This document shows, piece by piece, positions 1 through 6,891 of a stretch of DNA of 10,120 nucleotides. The notes below the pieces were generated by a model. The model was not told the origin of the DNA, did no database searches, and worked only from the letters and a program-made list of their open reading frames with translations. Position numbers and translations under genes: made by a program. Location: assembly GCA_023398345.1 (NCBI GenBank), contig JAEWSK010000060.1, positions 1-10,120 of the forward strand, written 5' to 3'. Position 1 is the first letter of the stretch. Each line of letters opens with the position of its first letter. This DNA is from Armatimonadota bacterium. GTDB lineage: Bacteria; Armatimonadota; UBA5829.

Positions 1-258
1 AGGCGGGACTACTTTGGCGGCAAATTTTCTGTAATCAGACCACTTGCTTACATTCGCGAGCACGAGCTTGTTCGATTCGCAAAATCATGCGAGTTTCCAA
101 TTGTTGAAAGCGACTGCCCGATGGCCGCGACCTCACGCCGCAAGGCCGCTATGGAATTGATGAAGCAAGTTTCAAGAGAATTCAGGTCTGCCAACGCAAA
201 CATCGTTAAGGCGGCGGGCATTGCAGGGTGTAACTCGGATTTTGAAGATATAAACTGA
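1..258 (+). CDS. TtcA-like PP-loop ATPase, C-terminal end (partial at 5' end)
   Basis: Frame 1 is open from the window edge to a TGA at 256-258 and gives the last 85 residues of a protein that begins outside the window. The segment IRPLAYIREHEL followed by RFAKSCEFPIVESDCP closely resembles the C-terminal part of TtcA, the tRNA 2-thiocytidine(32) synthetase family, where a stretch like IRPLAY-REKDI-RFA-FPI follows the ATP-binding PP-loop domain. Known TtcA proteins are cytoplasmic, bind ATP and a 4Fe-4S cluster, and thiolate C32 of certain tRNAs. The ATP-binding SGGKDS motif and the CxxC cysteines expected upstream are not visible here, so TtcA itself cannot be separated from other TtcA-like sulfurtransferases. 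The gene runs tail to tail into the next gene with 5 nt between the stop codons and has no terminator of its own. Confidence 0.8.
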   Translation, partial: RRDYFGGKFSVIRPLAYIREHELVRFAKSCEFPIVESDCPMAATSRRKAAMELMKQVSREFRSANANIVKAAGIAGCNSDFEDIN

Positions 259-263
259 GAGTT

Positions 264-998
264 TCACAAAACGGACTTGAGCACTAGCTCGTCAAATGAC
301 TCGGCTATACGACATCCGGGCTGGACAACGAGAAAATCGTCACTATCCCAATCGCCTCCAGCAAGACGTTTTATTAAAGACAAGTCTCCGCAGAGTTCTA
401 CATATTCCCAGCCGCGCTCATTTGCGAGTTTTGATGTGAATCGACGGTATTCAATGACGTCGCCAATGCCCATGTTGATAAACGCAGCGCGGGTGTAGTT
501 CGCGCACCACTGCCGCTCCTGCTCGATAAGATAGTCGGCATTGTCCTCGCCGTAGTTCTCGACGTATTTTGCGTAGCGCTCCGAAGATTGCTTCTCATGT
601 ATATCAACAAAACCCTGATCCACATCGCCTTCTTTGCGCTCTATCCAGCCGGGACTGTAGTAATACGTGCCAGGATGTGCATTAAACTCAGATAAATAGC
701 GCTCGCGCGAGCCTAAAAACGCCGTGATGCAATCGTGCATGCGCGCAATTACGATGGGAATCGAACGAGCGCAGATTTCGGCAGTGCCGCGGCTGCATAA
801 ACCGTAGCCGAGTATAATCGCATCGTAATCTTTGCCCTCGCACGCGTCGATGGCGCATTGGACGGCGCTGCGAAGGTCATTCGGAATATTGTGCAACCCG
901 AACGCAAGCGTTTGGATATCTATAACGTGCGGACTCGACGCTGACACAAGATAAAACTCGCGCGCCAGAGCCTCGCATGATATGAGCTTGATCTTCAT
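264..998 (-). CDS. DUF1638 domain protein
   Basis: A 244-residue cytoplasmic protein with no signal peptide or membrane segment. It matches my memory of the DUF1638 family: LISCEAL at the N-terminus (Cys8), FGLHNIP (His36), an LGYGLCSRG block (Cys68), the block RMHDCITAFLGSRERY (His88, Cys90), the block HPGTYYYSPGWIER, and DWDSDDFLVVQPGC near the end (Cys229). The biochemical role of the family is not established. Members often sit near corrinoid-dependent methyltransferases in anaerobes, but none is visible here. The conserved Cys and His residues suggest metal or cofactor binding, which is inference. I choose the ATG at 998 because a TTG 42 nt further upstream would place the -35 and -10 boxes inside the coding region, and because family members start with a sequence like MKIKLISCEAL. 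There is no Shine-Dalgarno upstream of 998, consistent with leaderless translation. The gene diverges from the acyl-CoA dehydrogenase. Confidence 0.85.
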   Translation of the reverse strand: MKIKLISCEALAREFYLVSASSPHVIDIQTLAFGLHNIPNDLRSAVQCAIDACEGKDYDAIILGYGLCSRGTAEICARSIPIVIARMHDCITAFLGSRERYLSEFNAHPGTYYYSPGWIERKEGDVDQGFVDIHEKQSSERYAKYVENYGEDNADYLIEQERQWCANYTRAAFINMGIGDVIEYRRFTSKLANERGWEYVELCGDLSLIKRLAGGDWDSDDFLVVQPGCRIAESFDELVLKSVL

Positions 999-1004
999 AT
1001 CAGC

Positions 1005-1033
1005 ATTGTAGCCGGGATCGGTGCGCGGGTCAA
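1005..1033 (-). promoter_or_regulatory. Sigma-70 promoter of the DUF1638 gene, probably leaderless
   Basis: On the minus strand a TTGACC -35 box (1028-1033) is followed by exactly 17 nt and a TACAAT -10 box (1005-1010), each matching the consensus at 5 of 6 positions. Only 6 nt (GCTGAT) separate the -10 box from the ATG at 998, so transcription should start at or within a base or two of the start codon. This decides the start of the gene and predicts an mRNA without a 5' leader. Confidence 0.8.
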
Positions 1034-1052
1034 CGCGCAATAGATTTTGTAA

Positions 1053-1082
1053 GCCGACACAGCCATTGTCGGCCTGTTTTTT
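1053..1082 (+). terminator. Intrinsic terminator-like hairpin (+ strand)
   Basis: A perfect 7-bp stem GCCGACA (1053-1059) / TGTCGGC (1067-1073) with a 7-nt loop is followed by CTGTTTTTT (1074-1082). The T run lies only on the + strand side, so it would act on rightward transcription. The only + gene upstream is the ttcA-like one, 800 nt away across the DUF1638 gene, so the hairpin may end its read-through transcript and insulate the acyl-CoA dehydrogenase. It could also be an attenuator in a long acyl-CoA dehydrogenase leader. Confidence 0.6.
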
Positions 1083-1088
1083 CGTGAT

Positions 1089-1139
1089 TAAGCAGATACT
1101 TAAGCGAGAAGGAAGTTCCTAAGCAGACGAGGAAGCAGT
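1089..1139 (+). repeat. Cluster of four TAAGCAGA-like repeats
   Basis: TAAGCAGA occurs exactly at 1089-1096 and 1120-1127, with variants TAAGCGAG at 1101-1108 and GAAGCAGT at 1132-1139. The starts are spaced 12, 19 and 12 nt apart, so the set reads as two pairs 31 nt apart, roughly three helical turns. It lies upstream of the acyl-CoA dehydrogenase between two hairpins and could bind a regulator, but such short repeats can arise by chance. Confidence 0.3.
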
Positions 1140-1145
1140 AATTTG

Positions 1146-1163
1146 CATGGGCAAAAGCCCATG
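1146..1163 (+). other. Perfect hairpin in the acyl-CoA dehydrogenase leader
   Basis: CATGGGC (1146-1152) and GCCCATG (1157-1163) form a perfect 7-bp stem closed by an AAAA loop, 50 nt upstream of the acyl-CoA dehydrogenase ATG. No T run follows on either strand, so it is not a terminator. It could be an mRNA leader structure or, as DNA, a protein-binding dyad. I recognise no riboswitch class around it. Confidence 0.4.
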
Positions 1164-1213
1164 GCGTTTGATCGAGGAATACGACCCGTTTTGCAGGAGG
1201 GCAAGAGGTTTAA

Positions 1214-2380
1214 ATGGATTATTTTCTGACTGAAGAGCAGATATTCATGCGCGATGTAGCTAAAGATCTCGCGGAAAAGAAGATAAAGCCGATGAGCGCG
1301 CATTATGACGAGGCCAATGAATTTCCCTGGCCTTTAGTCAAAGACATGGCCGCCGCTGACATATTCAGAGTGCTAATCCCCGATGAGTATGGCGGGATGG
1401 CAGGCGACAGTCCCATAATGAATATGTGCGTCGTTACTGAGGAACTCAGCAAAGTTGACGGCGGCATTTCACTTGCATTTGCCGCGACCGGGCTGGGCAC
1501 GTTCCCAATCTTGGTATCAGGCTCCGACGAGCAAAAGCAGCGTTGGCTGCCACGTATCGCCGACGGCACCGTAGCTGCGTTCGGTCTCACTGAGGCAAAC
1601 GCCGGATCTAACGTCGCGGGCATTCAAACTCGCGCAATTGAAGACGGCGACTCATATATTATCAATGGAACAAAGCAGTGGATCACAAACGGCGGCGAAG
1701 CCGATATTTACACAGTTTTTGCCATCACCGACCCTGACCGAGGCCCGAGAGGCGTGAGCTGTTTCGTGGTCGAAAAAGGAACCGAGGGGTTCTCGTTTGG
1801 CAAAAAAGAAGACAAAATGGGAATTCGCGCGTCGGCAACTCGCGAACTTATCTTCCAGGACTGCCGCGTTCCAAAAGAGAACATGCTCGGAAAGCGTGGA
1901 ACCGGGTTCTTTACAGCAATGAGAACGTTCGACCAGTCAAGGCCGGGGGTTGCCGCACAGGCACTGGGAATCGCCGCAGGCGCGCTTGATCTCGCCATCA
2001 ATTACTCCCGCGAGCGCAAGCAGTTCGATCAGCCGATATCTGCGTTCCAGGGACTGCGATTTATGCTCGCAGACATGGCTATGAAAGTCGAGAGCGCACG
2101 GGCATTAGTTTACAGCGTTGCGCGATGGATCGACTCGCATCCAAACGAGAAGGTGACTGCTTACTCGGCTATGGCGAAGTGCTGGGCATCTGATGTGGCG
2201 ATGGAAGTCACCACAAATGCAGTGCAAGTCTTTGGCGGATACGGCTATATGAGGGAGTATCCGGTCGAGAAGATGATGCGCGATGCAAAAATCACCCAAA
2301 TTTACGAGGGAACCAACCAGATTCAGCGAGACGAAATAGGCCGTGGGCTTATAGCCGAGTCTGCAAGAAAGAAAGACTAA
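1214..2380 (+). CDS. Acyl-CoA dehydrogenase (short-chain/butyryl-CoA dehydrogenase-like)
   Basis: FAD flavoenzyme of 388 residues, the usual length for soluble acyl-CoA dehydrogenases, which oxidise acyl-CoA to trans-2-enoyl-CoA and pass electrons to ETF. The N-terminal helical domain covers about 1-120. The middle beta domain opens with the family signature FGLTEANAGSNVAG (123-136) and ITNGG. The C-terminal helical domain contains the FAD-contact stretch RKQFDQPISAFQGLRF and then FGGYGYMREYPVEKMMRD (340-357). QIYEGTNQIQR carries Glu365 at the position of the catalytic base in short- and medium-chain enzymes; isovaleryl- and long-chain enzymes keep theirs elsewhere, so a short-chain substrate is likely. 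The signature has Asn133 where GSD is more common. An AGGAGG at 1195-1200 is rather distant; GAGG at 1205-1208, 5 nt before the ATG, is the better-placed Shine-Dalgarno. No ETF or thiolase genes adjoin it, so pathway and exact substrate are open. No clear promoter was found. Confidence 0.93.
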   Translation: MDYFLTEEQIFMRDVAKDLAEKKIKPMSAHYDEANEFPWPLVKDMAAADIFRVLIPDEYGGMAGDSPIMNMCVVTEELSKVDGGISLAFAATGLGTFPILVSGSDEQKQRWLPRIADGTVAAFGLTEANAGSNVAGIQTRAIEDGDSYIINGTKQWITNGGEADIYTVFAITDPDRGPRGVSCFVVEKGTEGFSFGKKEDKMGIRASATRELIFQDCRVPKENMLGKRGTGFFTAMRTFDQSRPGVAAQALGIAAGALDLAINYSRERKQFDQPISAFQGLRFMLADMAMKVESARALVYSVARWIDSHPNEKVTAYSAMAKCWASDVAMEVTTNAVQVFGGYGYMREYPVEKMMRDAKITQIYEGTNQIQRDEIGRGLIAESARKKD

Positions 2381-2393
2381 ATAAGCTTATTTA
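2378..2393. repeat. 16-bp perfect palindrome across the acyl-CoA dehydrogenase stop codon
   Basis: TAAATAAGCTTATTTA is identical to its reverse complement and starts with the TAA stop codon at 2378-2380. It lies 3 nt before the GC-rich hairpin at 2397. It may be a protein-binding dyad or only an AT-rich coincidence. Confidence 0.35.
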
Positions 2394-2396
2394 ATT

Positions 2397-2426
2397 GGGG
2401 CGGGTTTTGTAATTCCGCCCCAGTTT
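2397..2426 (+). terminator. GC-rich hairpin after the acyl-CoA dehydrogenase gene
   Basis: GGGGCGG (2397-2403) pairs perfectly with CCGCCCC (2415-2421) across an 11-nt loop, starting 16 nt after the stop codon. The tail is only AGTTT (2422-2426), so termination would be weak or partial. It lies between the acyl-CoA dehydrogenase and the mannosidase and marks a probable transcription-unit boundary. No convincing promoter for the mannosidase is visible between it and 2448. Confidence 0.5.
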
Positions 2427-2447
2427 AGAAGTGGGATTATAGCGACG

Positions 2448-4901
2448 ATGAAAATTGTTCAGGCACTCGATGGTGCGTGGGAACTGCGCAAGGCAGGTTC
2501 CGAAGACGCGATCAAGGCGCTCGTACCGGGCTGCGTGCATACAGACCTTATTCGTGCGAAGGCAATTGAAGACCCGTTCATCGCTGACAATGAATATCAA
2601 TCAGCATGGGTGCATGAGACCGACTGGGAGTACTCGCGGTCGTTTGAGCCCGCCGATGCCATATTCGAAGCAGATAAAATATATCTCGAATTTGACGGAC
2701 TCGACACGATAGCCGAGCTTACGCTCAACGGCCATCTGCTCGGACGCGCCGATAACATGTACATCGCCCATCGATTCGATGTGACCGACAAGCTCACGCC
2801 GAAAAAAAACACCCTCACAATCAAGTTTTTTTCGCCCGTAAACTACGCAAAGCCGCTCGTTGAAAAGCAGCCACTGCTGTCGGCAGGCGATTCTATACCG
2901 GGTGCAATCTACACGCGAAAGTCCCCGTCGCAGTGGGGTTGGGACTGGGGCCCGAAGATCCCAACAAGCGGCATCTGGCGGTCTATACGACTTGCAGGAT
3001 ATAAAATTGGGCGAATTGAAGATGTGCGAACCCACCAAACACATCGGAACTCCGGAAAGGTGGAACTTAAGGTCGAGGTCGCATGCGAAAAGTTCAAGCG
3101 CATGTCGACTGACGTGAGAATTCGACTGATTCACCCGGATGGACGCATTGAAGACCAGCTTTGCAAGTCAGTTTCATCGCATGCAAAATGCACGTTTACA
3201 ATAAACCAGCCCAAGCTCTGGTGGCCGAACGGCTACGGAAATCAGCCGCTATACGAAGTAGAGGCGCTTTTGATGTCCGGCGTCGAAAAATTGCACTCGT
3301 TTACACGTCGAGTTGGACTGCGCACGATAAAAATCGATCAGAGCAAAGACAAGCACGGCAAGGCATTCACGTTCGTTGTAAATGGCGTATCTATCTTTGC
3401 AAAGGGCGCAAACTGGATTCCAGCGGATCAATTCCCATCGCGCATAACCGACGAGCGCTACCGACATCTGCTCTGGAGTGCTGCCAAGGCGAACATGAAT
3501 ATGCTTCGAGTGTGGGGCGGCGGGTTTTATGAGGACGAGCGATTTTATGATCTATGCGACGAGTACGGTTTACTAGTATGGCAAGATTTTATGTTCTCGT
3601 GCTCCCAATATCCAGTCGATAAAACCTATCTGGAAAACTGCCGCAAAGACGCTGAGTATAATATAGTTCGACTGCGCAATCGGGCTTGTTTGGCGCTGTG
3701 GTGCGGCAACAATGAGATGGAGTGGTTCTTGTGCAGAGGCTGGGGAGGCGATCAAAATCTGCAGTGGCGGAAGATGTATGAAAAAATATTTCATGACATG
3801 CTGCCCTCTATCTGCTCTAAGCTCGATCCCGACACATATTACTGGCCGAGTACGCCATCAAATGGAATTCATAAGCCGTTTGACAACCCAAACTCAGAAC
3901 AAACCGGCGACGGGCACTTTTGGGACGCATGGTTTGGACGGCAGCCGTTCACAGAATATAGAAATCACGTCTTTAGATTCGCAAGTGAGTTCGGGTTTGA
4001 GGCGCTGCCAACAATTGAAACTGTAAAGAGCTTCGCGACCAACGATGACCTCAATATGACCAGCTACATTATGGAATGCCATCAGAAGCACAGAACTGGA
4101 AATGGGCTGATCTTATATTACATGACGCAGACTTGCAGATTTGCGCGCAACTTCGAGATGACTTGCTATGTAAGTCAGGTTTTGCAGGGCGAAGCAATGC
4201 GTTACGGTATTGAACACTGGCGTCGCAACCGCGGACAGTGCATGGGCACGCTGTATTGGCAGCTTGACGATTGCTGGCCGGTGATCAGTTGGTCGAGCAT
4301 CGACTATTTCGGCCGATGGAAGGCGCTGCACTACGCTGCAAAGCGATTTTTTGCGCCGATACTGCTTTCGGTTCGAGAAGAAGGCAAATCAGCTGAGATT
4401 CATGTGACTAACGACACAGTTAGCCCTGCAAAAATTGAAGTAAAGTGGGCACTTGAAAAGCTAGATGGAACCGTGCTGCGCAAGAGCAGGATAAAAACCA
4501 GCGTCAATGGCGAGCAAAACAAGTTAATCGCATCGCTGGACTTCTCCGACGAACTTGCCGATAAGGCGATCCGGCAGGCGGTGTTGGTAACAGAGCTTAT
4601 TATAAACGGCAAATCCAACGGTCTGACAATGACATCGTTTGCACCGCCAAAGCATTTGGAGTTCATCCAGGCAAAGTTGACGGTAGATGCGAAGCGCGAT
4701 GACAAAGGCGCATATGTGGAAGTTAGCTCCGATGTCGCGGCAAAATGGGTGTGTTTGAGCGCACCAAAGCTCGATTTGATATTTTCGGACAACTACTTCG
4801 ATCTTCCGGCAGGACGGACGATTAAAGTTCGCATAGAGTCAGAGATAGACGACGCAGATTTGGCAAAAATCCGAGCGTATTCTTTAAGAGACTCTTACTA
4901 A
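2448..4901 (+). CDS. Beta-mannosidase, glycoside hydrolase family 2
   Basis: An 817-residue GH2 enzyme of typical length that should release terminal beta-1,4-linked mannose from manno-oligosaccharides. The N-terminal jelly-roll domain (about 1-185) contains [10 protein letters not shown] and WGWDWGP (163-169), both characteristic of beta-mannosidases rather than beta-galactosidases. An immunoglobulin-like domain follows (about 190-295), then the TIM barrel with [19 protein letters not shown] carries the general acid/base Glu423, and SEFGFEALP carries the nucleophile Glu514. [22 protein letters not shown] ends the barrel, and a beta-rich C-terminal region completes the protein. There is no signal peptide, so it is probably cytoplasmic and acts on imported oligosaccharides. 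The Shine-Dalgarno is weak (GTGGGA about 12 nt upstream), but the start fits the family ([13 protein letters not shown]). No transporter or other mannan genes adjoin it. hemL follows after 10 nt. Confidence 0.95.
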   Translation: MKIVQALDGAWELRKAGSEDAIKALVPGCVHTDLIRAKAIEDPFIADNEYQSAWVHETDWEYSRSFEPADAIFEADKIYLEFDGLDTIAELTLNGHLLGRADNMYIAHRFDVTDKLTPKKNTLTIKFFSPVNYAKPLVEKQPLLSAGDSIPGAIYTRKSPSQWGWDWGPKIPTSGIWRSIRLAGYKIGRIEDVRTHQTHRNSGKVELKVEVACEKFKRMSTDVRIRLIHPDGRIEDQLCKSVSSHAKCTFTINQPKLWWPNGYGNQPLYEVEALLMSGVEKLHSFTRRVGLRTIKIDQSKDKHGKAFTFVVNGVSIFAKGANWIPADQFPSRITDERYRHLLWSAAKANMNMLRVWGGGFYEDERFYDLCDEYGLLVWQDFMFSCSQYPVDKTYLENCRKDAEYNIVRLRNRACLALWCGNNEMEWFLCRGWGGDQNLQWRKMYEKIFHDMLPSICSKLDPDTYYWPSTPSNGIHKPFDNPNSEQTGDGHFWDAWFGRQPFTEYRNHVFRFASEFGFEALPTIETVKSFATNDDLNMTSYIMECHQKHRTGNGLILYYMTQTCRFARNFEMTCYVSQVLQGEAMRYGIEHWRRNRGQCMGTLYWQLDDCWPVISWSSIDYFGRWKALHYAAKRFFAPILLSVREEGKSAEIHVTNDTVSPAKIEVKWALEKLDGTVLRKSRIKTSVNGEQNKLIASLDFSDELADKAIRQAVLVTELIINGKSNGLTMTSFAPPKHLEFIQAKLTVDAKRDDKGAYVEVSSDVAAKWVCLSAPKLDLIFSDNYFDLPAGRTIKVRIESEIDDADLAKIRAYSLRDSY

Positions 4902-4911
4902 AGAGCAATAT

Positions 4912-6189
4912 ATGAAGTTTACACGTTCTGAAGAGCTGTTTACACGAGCACAAAATGTAATTCCCGGCGGAGTCAACAGCCCTGTGCGGGCATTTAAATC
5001 TGTCGGCGGCAAGCCAGTGTTCATAAAGCGCGGCGAAGGCAGTCGCGTTTACGATGAAGACGGCAACTCGTTTATCGACTATGTGTGCTCGTGGGGGCCG
5101 TTGATTTTAGGGCATGCATGCCCCGAAGTCATTGAGGCAATCAGGCGCGCTTCTCTCGATGGAACAACATTCGGCGCATCGACCGCACTCGAAGTCGAGC
5201 TTGCGGAAATGATAGTCGAGGCCGTTCCGTCAATTGAGATGGTGCGCTTAGTCAGTTCGGGAACCGAGGCGCTTATGAGCGCAGTTCGGGTTGCACGCGG
5301 ATTTACAGGCCGAGAGAAAGTTATAAAGTTTGAAGGCTGCTACCATGGCCACTCAGACGGATTGCTTGCGAAAGCAGGATCGGGAATTGCCACGCTCGGC
5401 GTCCCGGACAGCGCGGGCGTGCCTGCGTCAATTGCATCCGATACAATCACTCTGCCATATAATAATATCGACGCTGTCGAAAAGGCTATGCACGCAGTCG
5501 GAAACGAAGTCGCATGTGTCGTTATCGAGCCGGTTGCAGGCAATATGGGCGTTGTCGCACCGAAACCCGGCTATCTGGCCGGATTGCGGGCGATTTGCGA
5601 CAATTGCGGCGCGCTGCTTTTGTTTGACGAGGTTATAACGGGTTTTCGAGTGGCCTACGGTGGAGCGCAGGAGCTTTTCGGCATCAGACCCGACCTCACG
5701 ACACTGGGTAAAATCATCGGCGGCGGTCTTCCAGTGGGGGCATATGGCGGCAGAAAAGACATTATGAGCTGCATAGCGCCGCTCGGCCCGGTATATCAGG
5801 CGGGCACTTTATCTGGCAACCCATTGGCGGTCAGCGCTGGAATCGCTACTCTTAAAATGCTGCAAAAGCCAAAATTTTATGATGAACTGGAGCGCAAGGC
5901 ATCCGCGCTTGCCGATGGGCTATCTGCTGCCGTGAAGGGCACGCGCATAAATCGAGTAGGTTCGATGATGACGGCATTTTTTACCGAAGGCGAGGTAGTA
6001 GACTACGCCTCGGCAAAGAAAGCAGACACAGCGATTTATGCACGATTCTTTGCAGAAATGCTGCAGCGCGGGGTGTATTTGGCTCCATCACAGTTCGAGG
6101 CGGCATTTGTATCGGCTGCGCACTCGGATCAAGATATTGAGCTAACTATCGAGGCTGCGCGAAATGCGGCGTCGAGTCAAATGCCGTAG
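4912..6189 (+). CDS. hemL: Glutamate-1-semialdehyde 2,1-aminomutase
   Basis: PLP-dependent cytoplasmic enzyme of the C5 haem pathway, converting glutamate-1-semialdehyde to 5-aminolevulinate; its partner is glutamyl-tRNA reductase (HemA), not in this window. The 425-residue length is standard. Diagnostic parts are [12 protein letters not shown] (17-28), [33 protein letters not shown] and [17 protein letters not shown], in which Lys267 is the PLP-binding lysine. All appear intact. The gene starts 10 nt after the mannosidase stop with only a weak Shine-Dalgarno (AAAGAG), so it is probably co-transcribed and perhaps partly coupled. Its last 13 nt overlap the 3' end of the opposing glycosyltransferase gene, and no terminator follows. 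Confidence 0.97.
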   Translation: MKFTRSEELFTRAQNVIPGGVNSPVRAFKSVGGKPVFIKRGEGSRVYDEDGNSFIDYVCSWGPLILGHACPEVIEAIRRASLDGTTFGASTALEVELAEMIVEAVPSIEMVRLVSSGTEALMSAVRVARGFTGREKVIKFEGCYHGHSDGLLAKAGSGIATLGVPDSAGVPASIASDTITLPYNNIDAVEKAMHAVGNEVACVVIEPVAGNMGVVAPKPGYLAGLRAICDNCGALLLFDEVITGFRVAYGGAQELFGIRPDLTTLGKIIGGGLPVGAYGGRKDIMSCIAPLGPVYQAGTLSGNPLAVSAGIATLKMLQKPKFYDELERKASALADGLSAAVKGTRINRVGSMMTAFFTEGEVVDYASAKKADTAIYARFFAEMLQRGVYLAPSQFEAAFVSAAHSDQDIELTIEAARNAASSQMP

Positions 6190-6890
6190 CGGTGCAGTCG
6201 AATGCGGATCGTGTCGCGTATTACTTGCAGACCGGCGCGCATTGGCCTGATCCGGCTGTCGGCATCGTGACTCCATCGAGTCGGGACTTCGGCAACTTTA
6301 AAGCCCATTTTGCGCGCGAGATAGAGCGCTTCGATGTCAAACCCCCACCCGTCCAATATGCACTTTGCAAACACTCGCCTTGCTGCGTCTCCCACAAATA
6401 GCTTAAAGCCGCACTGCGTGTCTTTTATGCCTGGCACGGCAAAGAGTTGGATAAACAAATTGAGCATCTTGCCGCCGAGTTCTCTGTAGTGGGGCTGGTG
6501 AACAAGAAGACGCGAGCCGGCAACGGCCCGCGAGCAAATAGCGACACCCGCACCGGACTCGATTGATTCAAATAGCTTCGAAAGTTCATCTATAGGAGCG
6601 GAAAGATCGACATCGGTAAACGCCGCATAATCGCCGTGCGAGGCCAACATCCCCTGCCTAACCGCATAGCCTTTGCCATGATTCGGCTGGTATGAGATCA
6701 CTTCAATATCAGAAATCTCACTTAAAACTTCGGCGGTCGAATCGGTGCTGCCATCGTCTACAACAATTATCTCATATGGCTTGCCCATCAAATCGAGATA
6801 ATCGCGCACTGTCGCAACCGTCTCGGCTATGCGCTTTGCCTCGTTATACGCTGGAATTATTAGGCTCAGATACGGCGCTAATTCGGCCAT
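6177..6890 (-). CDS. GT2 glycosyltransferase, dolichyl-phosphate glucosyltransferase (ALG5)-like
   Basis: A 237-residue GT-A fold glycosyltransferase of family 2. Visible motifs: [13 protein letters not shown] (9-21), [10 protein letters not shown] (43-52), the metal-binding DVD in FTDVDLSAP (Asp93, Asp95), the [13 protein letters not shown] stretch (129-141) and [11 protein letters not shown] (155-165). The last two are typical of the ALG5/DPG-synthase-like subgroup, which transfers a sugar from a nucleotide donor to a polyprenyl phosphate at the inner membrane face. I see no hydrophobic membrane segment, so it would be peripheral. The donor and acceptor cannot be read from sequence. I place the start at ATG 6890, one base after the ftsY stop (TGA-C-ATG); an ATG 57 nt further upstream lies inside ftsY and adds residues with no counterpart in the family. 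There is no clear Shine-Dalgarno, so translation is probably coupled to ftsY. The 3' end overlaps hemL by 13 bp. Confidence 0.9.
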   Translation of the reverse strand: MAELAPYLSLIIPAYNEAKRIAETVATVRDYLDLMGKPYEIIVVDDGSTDSTAEVLSEISDIEVISYQPNHGKGYAVRQGMLASHGDYAAFTDVDLSAPIDELSKLFESIESGAGVAICSRAVAGSRLLVHQPHYRELGGKMLNLFIQLFAVPGIKDTQCGFKLFVGDAARRVFAKCILDGWGFDIEALYLARKMGFKVAEVPTRWSHDADSRIRPMRAGLQVIRDTIRIRLHRYGI

Positions 6891-6891
6891 G

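Noticed and set aside
264..1040. Longer DUF1638 reading from a TTG at 1040
   Set aside because: The extra 14 residues are encoded by the -35 and -10 boxes of a near-consensus promoter and are not like the family N-terminus.
2601..3134. Minus-strand ORF (177 codons) inside the mannosidase
   Set aside because: The mannosidase frame is conserved and complete through this region; the opposite reading has no family resemblance.
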